52,545 nucleotides of DNA from Nitrospira sp. (GTDB taxonomy: Bacteria > Nitrospirota > Nitrospiria > Nitrospirales > Nitrospiraceae): positions 653,997 to 706,541 of the forward strand of contig SWDG01000006.1 in assembly GCA_005116965.1 (NCBI GenBank). The letters run 5' to 3'. Position numbers and translations under genes: made by a program. How positions within the stretch are numbered: the first letter of the stretch is position 1; every line of letters starts with the position of its first letter. The notes beneath the pieces were generated by a model, which saw only the letters and a list, made by a program, of their open reading frames with translations, ran no database searches and was not told the origin of the DNA. Shown here piece after piece: positions 18,086 through 28,906 of the stretch.

Positions 18086-18373
18086 CTAGTTGTCCTGATC
18101 GATTCTGCGTAGCATGTCGTCATAGACCGTTTTTCTGTGCCGGATAGCAAGAATCAACACGTCATCTTTCTCCAACTTGTACACCACTCGGTAATCTCCA
18201 ACGCGAAGTTTCCAATAACCTTTTAGGGTCTTCCGAAGAGGGGCTCCGTATTGGTGGGGTTGAAGAGTCAGGCGAGATTCAATAGCGTCAGCAATCCGAC
18301 GGCGAAGGTTACGCGGGATGTCCGGGATATCTTCCTCACCGATTGCAGGGTGGTAGTGAAGGGAGAACGACAC
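18086..18373 (-). CDS. RelE/ParE-family toxin
   Basis: A 95-residue protein from a GTG that follows the upstream antitoxin stop with no gap. It shows the RelE/ParE pattern: RRRIADAIESRLTLQP, then PLRKTLKGYWKLRVGDYRVVYKLE, then LILAIRHRKTVYDDMLRR. The arginine and the C-terminal His-Arg and Tyr residues match RelE-like mRNA interferases, though the ParE (gyrase) branch cannot be excluded. Gene order and immediate coupling to the RHH gene support a type II module. Confidence 0.8.
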   Translation of the reverse strand: MSFSLHYHPAIGEEDIPDIPRNLRRRIADAIESRLTLQPHQYGAPLRKTLKGYWKLRVGDYRVVYKLEKDDVLILAIRHRKTVYDDMLRRIDQDN

Positions 18374-18622
18374 TCATCGCCTCGGACGTTTCGAGGTGCC
18401 CCACACCTCCGCATGGGTCTTTGCGGCCTTTCGATCAAACGTGGCCATCCGCCCGTCGGCAATGTTGGCTAGTACCCGATCTTCTTCAATGTCCAGTGCA
18501 TCCTTCACCAGGTCGCGGACTTTCAATGACAACGAGATGCCGTCGCGTTTTGCCCATCGACGGAGGCCTTGGTACAGTGGCTCGTCGAGCACGACATTCA
18601 CCCGCGGGTTGGTTGCCGGCAT
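18374..18622 (-). CDS. Ribbon-helix-helix antitoxin
   Basis: An 82-residue protein. GGAGGA at good spacing selects the ATG at 18622 over an upstream in-frame ATG at 18736. The N-terminal text (VNVVLDEPLYQGLRRWAKRD, then ISLSLKVRDLVKDALDI) fits a CopG/Arc-type RHH DNA-binding domain, with a C-terminal tail to bind the toxin. Such antitoxins usually repress their own operon. It ends exactly where the RelE-type toxin starts. Confidence 0.75.
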   Translation of the reverse strand: MPATNPRVNVVLDEPLYQGLRRWAKRDGISLSLKVRDLVKDALDIEEDRVLANIADGRMATFDRKAAKTHAEVWGTSKRPRR

Positions 18623-18734
18623 AAATCCTCCTGCATTTGAACTGGGCACAGTGTAACACTTGTGATGCACCTCGCCAAGCGTATGGTGAGGGTTTGGGGT
18701 GTCCTTTCTGGAGAAGAGTAGGATATGAAAACAC

Positions 18735-18766
18735 AAAGGGCCCGGTGGTTGCCCACCGAGCCCTTT
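18735..18766. terminator. Bidirectional terminator hairpin upstream of the RelE-type cluster
   Basis: AAAGGGC at 18735-18741 and GGTGG pair with CCACC and GCCCTTT (ending 18766); a T run follows on the plus strand, and a T-rich stretch on the minus strand. It lies downstream of groEL (minus strand) and most likely ends the groES-groEL transcript before the RHH-RelE genes. Confidence 0.65.
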
Positions 18767-18794
18767 TCTGTCCGAGCAGCCTGTTGGTGGCCTG

Positions 18795-18813
18795 CCCTGA
18801 GCTTGTCGAAGGG
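18795..18813. repeat. Short dispersed palindromic repeat
   Basis: CCCTGAGCTTGTCGAAGGG, an imperfect palindrome that I recognise as a common dispersed bacterial repeat (its reverse strand encodes NPSTSSGQ-like text in spurious frames). It directly follows the groEL stop codon. Only one copy was noted in the window. Confidence 0.4.
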
Positions 18814-20481
<1,668 letters not shown>

Positions 20482-20553
20482 CTAAAATTTACTCAAGTCT
20501 GAACGTCATCAAGTCTCTTTTGAAACGTGATGATGTGACGACCGTGTTTGCTA

Positions 20554-20853
20554 CTACGCCGTAAAGACGCCCAGGATGTCTTCTTCCTTGAGGATCAAGC
20601 ACTCTTCATCCTCAATCCGAAGCTTGCTGCCAGAATACTTGTCGAACAGGACGTGATCGCCGATCTTGACGTTCTCCACTTTCTTTCCAATTGCCTGAAC
20701 CACGCCTCGTTGTGGCTTCTCTTTCGCTGAATCTGGTACATAAATCCCACCGGCGGTCCGATCCAATTCCTCGGTGTAGGTGACAAACACTCGTTCACCC
20801 AAAGGCTGAAACCCCTTGGCAACGTTCTTCTTTTCCTTCTCAGCTGTACCCAT
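20554..20853 (-). CDS. groS: Co-chaperonin GroES
   Basis: A 99-residue GroES from the ATG at 20853, which is preceded by GGAGGAGG; an in-frame upstream ATG at 20949 has no such site. It caps the GroEL ring. Motifs: FQPLGERVFV, the mobile loop TAGGIYVPDSAKEKPQ, and GDHVLFDKYSG near the end. First gene of groES-groEL. Confidence 0.95.
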   Translation of the reverse strand: MGTAEKEKKNVAKGFQPLGERVFVTYTEELDRTAGGIYVPDSAKEKPQRGVVQAIGKKVENVKIGDHVLFDKYSGSKLRIEDEECLILKEEDILGVFTA

Positions 20854-20953
20854 GGCAGAACCTCCTCCTGATGAAAGTGAACTCGTTAGGTGTTGACGGT
20901 TGTAAAGAGTTGGGCTGAACTTGTTCGATCCAGGCAGCCTGCGACTCAAGTGT

Positions 20954-20982
20954 AGAGATAGACCTTCGTTCCCCTAAGTCAA
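20954..20982 (-). promoter_or_regulatory. Candidate groES promoter
   Basis: On the minus strand CTTGACT (core at 20977-20982) is followed after 16-17 bases by TATCTC near 20955-20960. It lies about 100 bases before the groES start. The CTTGA-rich -35 could serve either sigma-70 or the RpoH-type factor encoded next door. No CIRCE operator is seen. Confidence 0.3.
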
Positions 20983-21111
20983 GAGGGGGAATAAGGGATT
21001 TTTATCGTCCCCGATCACTTGTGCTGCTGCAGAGATCGTTTCATTCTAACCTATTGGGAAATCAACATTCCAGGAGTATTTTATCCGGTGGGGGGTGGGA
21101 TCACTGGGATG

Positions 21112-22116
21112 TCATATCCGCAAGCGATCAAAATCTTTGATGTCTTTTTTGATGTAGTCACGGAGGCGTTTGATGATGCGGGCTTCCAGTTGACGCGTCC
21201 GCTCCTTGGTAATCCCGTATTTGTCGCCCAGATCATCCAAGGTCAGGGGCTGGTCAGATAGAATACGATTTCTGAGAATATCTTCGTCTCGTTCTTCCAG
21301 GGTCTTGATGAACTCGGCAAGCTTGGCCCTGAAGAGGGTCTTCAGCTGATGATCGGCGAGTTGTTCGTCTGCCGGTTCTTGGTGGGAGGGCAAGACGTCC
21401 AACAGGGTATGTTCCTGGTTTTCACCGATCGGCTGGTCGAGCGAGAGCTCCCAGTTGCCCAGGCGCTGATCCATTTCAACCACATCGCGCTCACGCACAT
21501 TCAGACGATCCGCGAGTAATTTCGTGTCCGGCGCGAAGCCCTCCCGCTCAAGCTTCGCCTTTTCCTTTTTGAGGTTATAGAACAGTTTTCGCTGATCCTG
21601 CGTCGTCCCGATCTTGACGAGTCGAAAAGTGTGCAGGAGGTACCGGAGAATATAGGCCCGCGACCACCAGGCGGCGTAGGCATAGAAGCGCACGTTTTTC
21701 GAAGGGTCGAATTTCTTGATGGCTTGCATCAGGCCGACGTTGCCTTCTTGAATGAGATCCATGTGGTCGGCCCCGGTATGGAGGTACTCGCCGGCAATCG
21801 AGACCGACACGCGCAGGTTCGCCATGATGAGTTTGACGGCTGCTTCGCGGCTGCCGTGGGTGTGATATTCCTGGAAAAGCTGAAGTTCCTCTTCCTTTGA
21901 CAGATAGGGGTATCGGCGGACTTCGGCGAGGTACTGCTGTAAGGCCGTGACCGGCACCACGGCCATGGTGTCGGCGGGCTGCCGTCCATCAGAGGCTGGG
22001 ATATCCAATACCACCGGCGCAGCTTCGGCCTCGACGATCTCATCATCGGAAGGTCCGAGGATTTCTGGTTCTAGGGCGTCGCCCATCTCCTCCTGTGAAT
22101 GGTCGTGACCGTTCAT
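21112..22116 (-). CDS. rpoH: RNA polymerase sigma factor, RpoH type
   Basis: A 334-residue sigma-70 family factor without region 1.1. Region 2 is clear (DLIQEGNVGLMQAIKKFDPS, FYAYAAWWSRAYILRYLL), followed by QRKLFYNLKKEK, which matches the RpoH box (QRKLFFNLR) that sets heat-shock factors apart from RpoD, RpoS and SigB. Region 4 (LDDLGDKYGITKERTRQLEARI) is near the end. The first 50 residues are acidic and unique. It stands just upstream of groES-groEL on the same strand, supporting a heat-shock role. Confidence 0.85.
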   Translation of the reverse strand: MNGHDHSQEEMGDALEPEILGPSDDEIVEAEAAPVVLDIPASDGRQPADTMAVVPVTALQQYLAEVRRYPYLSKEEELQLFQEYHTHGSREAAVKLIMANLRVSVSIAGEYLHTGADHMDLIQEGNVGLMQAIKKFDPSKNVRFYAYAAWWSRAYILRYLLHTFRLVKIGTTQDQRKLFYNLKKEKAKLEREGFAPDTKLLADRLNVRERDVVEMDQRLGNWELSLDQPIGENQEHTLLDVLPSHQEPADEQLADHQLKTLFRAKLAEFIKTLEERDEDILRNRILSDQPLTLDDLGDKYGITKERTRQLEARIIKRLRDYIKKDIKDFDRLRI

Positions 22117-22178
22117 GATGCGTGCGTGACTATAACAGAATGAATGAACAGCACAAAAGCCGTCTTGCGGGACGAAGA

Positions 22179-22237
22179 GGCGTGACGGGTCACGCCCGTT
22201 CTGTCCCTAAATTAGGGGGAAGAGACTCGTCAGTCTC
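22179..22237. other. Two hairpins in the rpoH-MFS intergenic region
   Basis: GGCGTGA(22179-22185)/TCACGCC(22190-22196) and GAGACT(22222-22227)/AGTCTC(22232-22237), with CCCTAAATTAGGG between. They lie between divergent genes, so they may be operators or leader structures. No function assigned. Confidence 0.35.
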
Positions 22238-22311
22238 TCCTTCGGTGGCGTTCGCTTGCGCCTCTGAAAGCGGCTCCCCTATAGTGACCGCTATCCATCC
22301 GGAGGTCGGGC

Positions 22312-23514
22312 GTGTCTGAGATCTGGAGTATTCTGAAAAGTGGTCATTGGCCGTCACTGGCGGGGGCGTGGTTGCACCTGACCGTGAGTTTTATGGTCTG
22401 GTTGCTTGTCGGGGCGATGAGCATTCCGCTCATGGTGGCGCTGCAGCTGAGCGACACTGAGATCGCCTGGCTCGTCTCCTTGCCGTTACTCGGCGGCGCG
22501 GTGTTACGCATGGCAGCCGGATGGAGCGCGGATTGGCTCGGTGCGCGACCCACGGCCGTGGTTATTCTCGTGATGGAGTGTCTGGTGTTGTGCTGGGGGT
22601 GGCTCGGTGTCACTGGATACGGAGAAGCGCTGGCCTTTTCAGCCTGTCTTGGCGTGGCCGGCGCGAGCTTTGCGGTCTCACTTCCGATTGCAAGCCGCGC
22701 GTATCCGCTCTCGGCGCAAGGATTTGTGCTCGGTATCGCCGCATCGGGGAACATCGGCACCGTGTTGATCCTATTTTTTGCGCCGCGTTGGGCAGCCGCA
22801 CTGGATTGGCATCAGGTCTGCGGCATCATGGCTGGGGTTGTTGCGGCGACCCTGTTGGCATTTGTGCTGGTAGTGCCAGGAACAACACCGGCTCCTGGGG
22901 CTGGTGCGGTGGCGTGGTGGTACCATGCGGCGCAGTTGATTCGCCGCCGGTCAGCCTATTGGCTTTCGTTCCTCTATGCGGTCACGTTTGGCGGTTTCGT
23001 GGGCCTGTGCAGTGTGCTCCCGCTGCTGCTGCACGATGTCTATCGGGCCGATGCGATGGAGGCTGGCGCGGTGGCGGCTTTGTGCGGGCTTGTGGGGAGT
23101 GTGATCCGTCCGGTCGGCGGCTATGTCGCGGATCGTCAAGGAGGGCTGCGGACGCTCTATTATGTCCTGCCGGTGATTGCGGGGACGGTGGTGGCGGTGC
23201 TCAGCCCTTCGCAAACCATGGCGGTCGTGATGATGGTGGTGGCAACAGCCGCGATGGGATTCGGCAACGGCGTGGTGTTCCAGCTGGTCGCCGAATGGTT
23301 TCCTAAGGACATCGGATTGGCGTCTGGCGTAGTTGGGGCGTCGGGGGCGATCGGTGGATTTCTGTTGCCCCTACTCATCGGGACGATGAAGGGGTTCTCA
23401 GGCAGCTACGAATCTGGGCTCTGGCTGTTCGCCGGGTTCACGGTGTGCGCGTGGGGCACGGTGATCGCCGCGTTGCGGGCCAACAGGTCTTCGTCTGTCG
23501 AACTGTCCTCATGA
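22312..23514 (+). CDS. MFS transporter, nitrate/nitrite porter type
   Basis: A 400-residue membrane protein with about 12 hydrophobic helices. Start is a GTG at 22312 with GGAGG six bases upstream. It resembles the NarK/NasA (NNP) branch of the major facilitator family: GAMSIPLMVALQLS near the start, GWSADWLGARP as the loop 2-3 motif, the glycine-rich GIAASGNIGTVLILF, and VIRPVGGYVADR in the second half. Such proteins move nitrate or nitrite across the inner membrane, which suits a nitrite oxidiser. Substrate cannot be fixed from sequence; the NNP signature is imperfect. It is divergent from rpoH and unlinked to the ribBA block. Confidence 0.75.
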   Translation: MSEIWSILKSGHWPSLAGAWLHLTVSFMVWLLVGAMSIPLMVALQLSDTEIAWLVSLPLLGGAVLRMAAGWSADWLGARPTAVVILVMECLVLCWGWLGVTGYGEALAFSACLGVAGASFAVSLPIASRAYPLSAQGFVLGIAASGNIGTVLILFFAPRWAAALDWHQVCGIMAGVVAATLLAFVLVVPGTTPAPGAGAVAWWYHAAQLIRRRSAYWLSFLYAVTFGGFVGLCSVLPLLLHDVYRADAMEAGAVAALCGLVGSVIRPVGGYVADRQGGLRTLYYVLPVIAGTVVAVLSPSQTMAVVMMVVATAAMGFGNGVVFQLVAEWFPKDIGLASGVVGASGAIGGFLLPLLIGTMKGFSGSYESGLWLFAGFTVCAWGTVIAALRANRSSSVELSS

Positions 23515-23589
23515 GATTGTTCGATTCTCGTGCACTCCCTAAAAAAACCATATTCAAGGTTCAGTCTGAAATGCTAGATTGATTGCCCT

Positions 23590-24798
23590 ATGCCCACGCC
23601 GTTCAACCACATCGAAGACGCCATCCGAGATATTAAGAAGGGGAAGTTCGTTATTCTGGTCGACGACGAAGACCGTGAAAATGAAGGGGATCTGGTTATT
23701 GCCGCAGAAAAAGTCACTCCGCAGGCCGTCAACTTCATGGCCAAGCATGCGCGCGGACTGATTTGCCTGGCCCTCACACCTGAGCGCGTCGAGGAACTGC
23801 AGTTGCCGCAGCAGGCGTCCGAAAATACCGCCACCTTTGGCACCGCCTTTACCGTCTCGATCGATGCGCGAAAAGACATCACCACGGGAATTTCAGCGGC
23901 CGATCGAGCGAAGACGATTCACGTGGCGATTGACCCCAAGACGAAGCCGATGGATCTTGCGCGACCTGGTCATGTGTTTCCGCTCAAAGCGCAAACCGGT
24001 GGAGTGCTCCGTCGGGCTGGGCAAACCGAGGGGTCTGTCGACTTGGCCAGGCTCGCGGGTCTCCGGCCTGCCGGGGTGATCTGCGAGATCATGAATGCCG
24101 ACGGCACCATGGCTCGGGTACCTGAGCTGACGAAGTTTGCCAAGCTCCATAAGATGAAGATGGTGACCGTGAAGGCCTTGATCGAATACCGCATGCGACG
24201 GGAAACGTTCGTCAAACGGATGGCGAGTGCGCGATTGCCGACGACGTTCGGCGACTTTGAAGCGGTGGCGTTCGAGAATCAGATCGACGGAGTGACGCAC
24301 ATTGCGTTGGTGAAGGGCCCGGTCGATGGTGGGGCGCCCACCCTCGTGCGTGTCCATTCCGGATGTTTGACGGCTGACGCGTTAGGATCACTGCGGTGCG
24401 ATTGCCGGGATCAATTGCACTCCGCGATGGAGCTCATTCAGAAGGAAGGGCGAGGCGTCTTGCTCTATCTCAATCAAGAAGGCCGTGGAATCGGATTACT
24501 AAACAAGATTAAGGCGTATGGACTTCAAGATAAGGGTAGTGACACGGTCGAAGCCAATCTGCAGCTGGGCTTTAAGGCGGATCTCCGCGACTATGGAGTT
24601 GGGGCTCAAATTTTGGCGAATCTCGGCCTGCAACAGATCAAGTTGATTACAAATAATCCACGGAAGATCGTTGGAATCGAAGGATACGGCCTCAAGGTTG
24701 TCGAACGGGTTCCGATCGAAATGGCCCCGCGCGCCGCCAATGTCCGATATCTTCGGACCAAGAAAACGAAGCTAGGGCATCTCCTCAAAAAGGTGTAA
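23590..24798 (+). CDS. ribBA: Bifunctional RibBA
   Basis: A 402-residue fusion. The first 200 residues are 3,4-dihydroxy-2-butanone-4-phosphate synthase ([11 protein letters not shown] at about 24-34; [10 protein letters not shown]). The second 200 are GTP cyclohydrolase II ([17 protein letters not shown], supplying the three zinc cysteines; [12 protein letters not shown]). It supplies both precursors of riboflavin. Followed by ribH 50 bases later; ribE and ribD are not here. No FMN riboswitch is seen upstream. Confidence 0.95.
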   Translation: MPTPFNHIEDAIRDIKKGKFVILVDDEDRENEGDLVIAAEKVTPQAVNFMAKHARGLICLALTPERVEELQLPQQASENTATFGTAFTVSIDARKDITTGISAADRAKTIHVAIDPKTKPMDLARPGHVFPLKAQTGGVLRRAGQTEGSVDLARLAGLRPAGVICEIMNADGTMARVPELTKFAKLHKMKMVTVKALIEYRMRRETFVKRMASARLPTTFGDFEAVAFENQIDGVTHIALVKGPVDGGAPTLVRVHSGCLTADALGSLRCDCRDQLHSAMELIQKEGRGVLLYLNQEGRGIGLLNKIKAYGLQDKGSDTVEANLQLGFKADLRDYGVGAQILANLGLQQIKLITNNPRKIVGIEGYGLKVVERVPIEMAPRAANVRYLRTKKTKLGHLLKKV

Positions 24799-24848
24799 AC
24801 ATCGCAACGTTTCAGGGGCCACATCGGTTAAGGGGCACATCATGAGAC

Positions 24849-25406
24849 ATGCACACGTGCTATCTTCCTATGATACTTAGTAAAAGCTCACGCCGCGCGG
24901 TTGGATTTAGGTTCGGCATCGTGGCTGCGAAGTTCAATACGCAGGTCACGAGCAGACTGCTGCATGCCTGTGTCGAGACGCTGACGGCCTATGGTGTTCC
25001 GCAAGAGAATGTTATGGTCGTTCGGGTGCCGGGCGCGTTTGAAATTCCGCTGGTCGCGCGCGCCATGGCTAAGACAGGCCGGTTTGATGCGGTGATTTGC
25101 TTGGGGGCGGTGATTCGTGGGGATACTCCGCATTTCGAGTATATCTGTGCCGAAGTCAGCCGTGGCGTCGGGCAAGCGGCCGTGGACAACGATGTACCGA
25201 TCATCTTTGGTGTGTTGACCACTGAGACGGTGGCGCAGGCCGTGGAGCGAGCGGATACGAAGAAGTTCAACCGAGGTGGCGAGGCGGCGAAGTCCGCGAT
25301 CGAGATGGTGGCGGTAATGAGGAAGATAAGAGGGAACGTTGAAAAGTTGGAAAATCGAAAGTCTTCAAGCCGAAATCAGCGGGCAGTAGGAAGAACAAAA
25401 CGGTGA
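24849..25406 (+). CDS. ribH: Lumazine synthase RibH
   Basis: 6,7-dimethyl-8-ribityllumazine synthase, the penultimate step of riboflavin synthesis. Family motifs: [44 protein letters not shown] and [12 protein letters not shown]. 185 residues from this ATG, with an alternative ATG at 24870. The last 25 residues (a Lys/Arg/Ser-rich tail after AVMRKIRG) exceed the usual length. Co-directional with ribBA and nusB. Confidence 0.93.
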   Translation: MHTCYLPMILSKSSRRAVGFRFGIVAAKFNTQVTSRLLHACVETLTAYGVPQENVMVVRVPGAFEIPLVARAMAKTGRFDAVICLGAVIRGDTPHFEYICAEVSRGVGQAAVDNDVPIIFGVLTTETVAQAVERADTKKFNRGGEAAKSAIEMVAVMRKIRGNVEKLENRKSSSRNQRAVGRTKR

Positions 25407-25473
25407 GTCATCTCTCTTTTCAGCCGATGAGCTTGCGAGCTTTTCAACGTTCTCACGTTCCCACTGTGTAACT

Positions 25474-26013
25474 ATGGGCTCTCGTCACCAAGCTCGTGAG
25501 CGAGCCTTGCAGATCCTCTTTCAACATGACATTCATGGGAAGTCCGGCGTGCATCTTGACGAGTTTTGGCGTGAATGCGCGGCGTCCGATGAGTCAAGAG
25601 CGTTCGCGGAACAGTTGGTGCAGGGTGTGCTAGCGCATAAAAAAGAGCTCGATGCCACCATCGGTAAATATGCGACGAATTGGACCGTGAGCCGCATGCC
25701 GATCGTCGATCGCAATATCTTGCGTGCCGGGCTGTACGAGCTGTTGTGGTTGGATGAGGTGCCTGCGAAGGTCACGATGGACGAATCCATCGAACTGGCG
25801 AAGAGTTTCGGCGACGAGGATGCGTCAAGGTTTGTGAACGCGGTTCTCGACAAGGCGTTGACCACCGAGTCGCGGCTGGCCGCCAAACGCGCCGGAGCGC
25901 CTTTGAGCATGCCAAACAGGCGCCACGCGGAACGGCGGCGAAAATCCGGAAGAAGGCCAAGATCAACGTCGACCGAATTGCCGAAATCGAAAAGGTCACC
26001 AAGCATGATGTGA
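25474..26013 (+). CDS. nusB: Transcription antitermination factor NusB, abnormal C terminus
   Basis: NusB binds boxA RNA with NusE in rRNA antitermination. Residues 1-130 are typical ([41 protein letters not shown]). The family normally ends soon after this. Here the frame continues for 45 more residues of basic, unrelated text because it runs, out of frame, over the 5' part of purB (overlap with the GTG of purB at 26010). The last natural residues are probably near [12 protein letters not shown]. Confidence 0.9.
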   Translation: MGSRHQARERALQILFQHDIHGKSGVHLDEFWRECAASDESRAFAEQLVQGVLAHKKELDATIGKYATNWTVSRMPIVDRNILRAGLYELLWLDEVPAKVTMDESIELAKSFGDEDASRFVNAVLDKALTTESRLAAKRAGAPLSMPNRRHAERRRKSGRRPRSTSTELPKSKRSPSMM

Positions 26014-27140
26014 TCGCTTTTCTCGAATCGCTCATGGACACAGTAGGACCGGAACATCGGTTTCTCCACATGGGACTCACGTCCTCCGACATTGTCGACA
26101 CCTCCCTGGCCGTTCAAATGACCGAGGCGCTGGATCTCATCCTGCGCGGGGTGGAAGGGTTGCTGGGCGTCTTGAAACGGCAGTCGTTCCGGTACAAGGA
26201 TCAGGTCATGGTGGGGCGGTCACATGGCATTCACGGGGAGCCGATCTCATTTGGGCTGAAGCTCGCCCTGTGGTACGAAGAAGTCCGCCGCCATCACGAG
26301 CGGTTGCGGCGGGTGCGGACCGAGATTGCGGTCGGCAAACTATCCGGTGCCATGGGGACCTTCGCCCATCAGGGACCGGATATTGAAGAATATGTGTGCG
26401 CCAAGCTTGGCTTGAAGGCCGATCCCGTTTCGAATCAGGTCGTCCAGCGAGACCGCCACGCCTCCTATGCCACAGCGCTCGCGTTGCTTGCGGCCAGCAT
26501 CGAAAAGATCGCCACCGAAATTCGCCACCTCCAGCGCACGGAAGTGCTCGAAGCGGAAGAGTATTTCTCCGAAGGCCAGAAGGGATCGTCGGCGATGCCT
26601 CACAAACGGAACCCGATTATCTCGGAGAATCTTTGTGGTTTGGCGCGGCTGGTGCGAGCCAACAGTCTGGCGGCGATGGAGAATGTGGCGCTCTGGCATG
26701 AACGGGATATCAGCCATTCGTCGGTCGAGCGGGTGATCATGCCGGACAGCACGATTGTGATCGACTATATGCTCGCCAAAGTCACGGATCTCATCGAACA
26801 TTTGGTTGTGTATCCTGATCGAATGAGGCGAAACCTCGAATTGACCGGGGGGCTGGTGTATTCGCAGCGGCTGCTGTTGGCCTTGGTCGAGAAGGGGGCG
26901 CAGCGAAAAGAGTCCTATGAAGCGGTGCAGCGCAATGCCATGGTTTCCTGGAGGGGAGGCGGCGCACTGCAGGAATTGGCCGGCAAAGACCCGTTTATCT
27001 CACAGCATCTGAAGCACAGTGAGATTGCAGCTTGTTTCAACCCCAAGTACTATCTGCGCCATCTCGATCAGATCTATCGGCGGGTGTTCGGGAGGGCTAG
27101 ACAACGTTCGCCCGGCATCAAGGGGGAAAGGAGCAAATAG
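26010..27140 (+). CDS. purB: Adenylosuccinate lyase PurB, N terminus missing
   Basis: Adenylosuccinate lyase acts in purine synthesis on SAICAR and adenylosuccinate. 376 residues from the only start in frame, a GTG, against about 430 usually. Present: [22 protein letters not shown], and the signature [10 protein letters not shown]. The same frame is open upstream and carries clear purB text ([17 protein letters not shown]), but no start codon and no counterpart of the N-terminal RYxxPxM active-site motif; the frame runs back into nusB. So about 55 N-terminal codons are lost or out of frame, probably by a deletion at the nusB-purB joint or an assembly error. Stop and cld start are adjacent. 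Confidence 0.88.
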   Translation: MIAFLESLMDTVGPEHRFLHMGLTSSDIVDTSLAVQMTEALDLILRGVEGLLGVLKRQSFRYKDQVMVGRSHGIHGEPISFGLKLALWYEEVRRHHERLRRVRTEIAVGKLSGAMGTFAHQGPDIEEYVCAKLGLKADPVSNQVVQRDRHASYATALALLAASIEKIATEIRHLQRTEVLEAEEYFSEGQKGSSAMPHKRNPIISENLCGLARLVRANSLAAMENVALWHERDISHSSVERVIMPDSTIVIDYMLAKVTDLIEHLVVYPDRMRRNLELTGGLVYSQRLLLALVEKGAQRKESYEAVQRNAMVSWRGGGALQELAGKDPFISQHLKHSEIAACFNPKYYLRHLDQIYRRVFGRARQRSPGIKGERSK

Positions 27141-27938
27141 ATGATGACTCGATCACTTGTCACGGGGATGATGCTTATTGGGTTGATGGTCGGCCCGTGG
27201 CTATCCGATGCGCAGTCTGCGGCGGATCGCGAGAAACTTCTTACGGAACCCGGAATCTACGGCACGTTTGCCCTTTTCGCGCTGAATGAAGAGTGGGCGA
27301 AGCAAGACCCCGCGACGCGGATCGTCCGTCTGACCTCGCTCAAAGGTGTGGTGGAACAGCATCGGGAGCATGTGGCAATTGATCTGTACCTGCTTCGAGG
27401 GCTTTCCGATCACGCTGATCTCTTGTTCCGGATTCATGCGGCGGAATTACGCGCGACGCAGGAGTTTCTCCTGGATCTGAAGAGCAGCCAATTCGGGAGA
27501 TACCTCAAGACGGTTGGGGTCATGCACGGGCTTACCAAAAAACCGAATTACGTCCCGGGATTTTCCGAGCAAATGAAGGCTGACCTGAAGGTCGTCAGTG
27601 AGCCGGGCCAGCATCCGTATGCCATCGTGATCCCGGTCAGGAAGTCAGCTGAGTGGTGGGGGCTGGATCAGGAGAAACGAGCCGCGATGATGCAGGAACA
27701 TACCGCCGCCACGTTACCGTATTTACAATCGGTCAAGCGGAAGCTCTATCACTCCAGTGGGCTGGACGATCTGGACTTCATTACCTATTTTGAAACCTCC
27801 AAGCTGGAGGACTTTCATAGCCTGGTGTTGTCGCTTGAGAAGGTGCAAGAGTTTCGCTATACGCGGCGGTTCGGGAGTCCAACCATACTCGGGACGATGA
27901 AATCGTTGGACGAGGTTGTCGAGCTGTTGGCGCAGTAA
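27141..27938 (+). CDS. cld: Periplasmic chlorite dismutase
   Basis: A 265-residue precursor with a signal peptide (residues 1-27, cut after QSA). The mature protein is of the long, lineage I Cld type, which splits chlorite to chloride and O2 in a pentameric heme enzyme. The axial heme His is His187 in MMQEHT and the distal Arg is Arg200 in SVKRKLYH; with cleavage after residue 27 these are 160 and 173, as in the Nitrospira defluvii enzyme. Text such as YLLRGLSDHADL, YAIVIP, GLDDLDFITYFET is near that protein. AAGGAG within the purB end serves as ribosome site. It starts right after purB, so it is probably co-transcribed with the purine genes. Confidence 0.93.
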   Translation: MMTRSLVTGMMLIGLMVGPWLSDAQSAADREKLLTEPGIYGTFALFALNEEWAKQDPATRIVRLTSLKGVVEQHREHVAIDLYLLRGLSDHADLLFRIHAAELRATQEFLLDLKSSQFGRYLKTVGVMHGLTKKPNYVPGFSEQMKADLKVVSEPGQHPYAIVIPVRKSAEWWGLDQEKRAAMMQEHTAATLPYLQSVKRKLYHSSGLDDLDFITYFETSKLEDFHSLVLSLEKVQEFRYTRRFGSPTILGTMKSLDEVVELLAQ

Positions 27939-27960
27939 GTTGAACTACAGAGGTCCGATC

Positions 27961-28665
27961 ATGGCGATGGGCGAGCTTCTTTACGAAGGCAAGGCGAAGA
28001 AGATCTTTTCGACGGGAAATCCAGACCAGGTCGTGCAGTATTTCAAAGACGATGCGACGGCCTTCAACGCACAGAAGCGCGGCACCATCCTTGAGAAAGG
28101 CGTCATCAACAACAAGGTCTCCGAGCGGCTGTTTCAGCTCTTGGAGCAAAACGGGATCCGGACACACTTTGTGGAGCGGTCGAATGACCGGGAAATGCTC
28201 ACCAAGAAAGTCAGGATCGTTCCGATTGAAGTCGTGGTTCGGAACGTCGTCGCGGGAAGTTTGGCCAAACGGCTCGGATTGAAAGAGGGCAACCGGATCG
28301 ATCCGGCGGTTGTTGAATTCTATTATAAGAACGATGGGCTGGGAGATCCGCTGGTCAATGACGATCATCTGCGGCTGATGAATGTGGCGACTCCAGGCAT
28401 CTTGCGCGAATTGCGAGAGTCCGGACACGCGATCAATAAGGTCCTCAAACCGTTCTTCGCCGAGCGGAAGATGCAGCTCGTCGATTTCAAGCTCGAGTTC
28501 GGGGTGTTTCACAATAAACTGATCTTGGCGGACGAGATTTCTCCAGACACGTGCCGTTTTTGGGACATGACGACCGGTGAATCGATGGATAAAGATCGGT
28601 TTCGGAAGGATATGGGGAAGATTGAGGAGGCGTATCAGGAGGTGCTGAAGAGGGTGTGTGGATAG
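27961..28665 (+). CDS. purC: SAICAR synthetase PurC
   Basis: Phosphoribosylaminoimidazole-succinocarboxamide synthase, 234 residues, normal length. Start at 27961 (MAMGELLYEGKAKKIF), after AGAGG. Motifs: LLYEGKAKKIF, VRNVVAGSLAKRLG, and VDFKLEFG with the ATP-binding acidic residues. Follows cld by 22 bases. Confidence 0.95.
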   Translation: MAMGELLYEGKAKKIFSTGNPDQVVQYFKDDATAFNAQKRGTILEKGVINNKVSERLFQLLEQNGIRTHFVERSNDREMLTKKVRIVPIEVVVRNVVAGSLAKRLGLKEGNRIDPAVVEFYYKNDGLGDPLVNDDHLRLMNVATPGILRELRESGHAINKVLKPFFAERKMQLVDFKLEFGVFHNKLILADEISPDTCRFWDMTTGESMDKDRFRKDMGKIEEAYQEVLKRVCG

Positions 28666-28743
28666 TGGAGACCTGAGCTTTGCCCGCTCAGGCACGTCAA
28701 CTCGACCGCACTAGGTTTCGCCATCTCTCGGCACACGAAACTT

Positions 28744-28805
28744 GTTCCGTTCTAAGCGGAGCTTGAACGGAACTTCGAACATCGTGAGCCGTCCGCAAGG
28801 CGGAC
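28744..28805. other. Two hairpins downstream of purC
   Basis: GTTCCGTTC(28744-28752)/GAACGGAAC(28765-28773) and GTCCGC(28791-28796)/GCGGAC(28800-28805). They sit in a 241-base gap between purC and the next small gene and may attenuate or end transcription. No gene is seen in the gap. Confidence 0.4.
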
Positions 28806-28906
28806 CGCTCAGTCTCAAAAAGTGCAGTAACCCGAGTTTCCGTGATATTGCGGAACAAAGCTCAAGGTCTCCTCCTGATCTTTGGTAGAGGGGGAAGAAA
28901 GAAGAG

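Noticed and set aside
20854-21111. CIRCE operator before groES
   Set aside because: No TTAGCACTC-N9-GAGTGCTAA or near match was seen.
23515-23589. FMN riboswitch before ribBA
   Set aside because: The gap is only 75 bases, too short for an RFN element, and no RFN motifs are seen.
27781-28695. 304-codon open frame on the minus strand over cld and purC
   Set aside because: It runs opposite to two well-identified genes and shows no family text.
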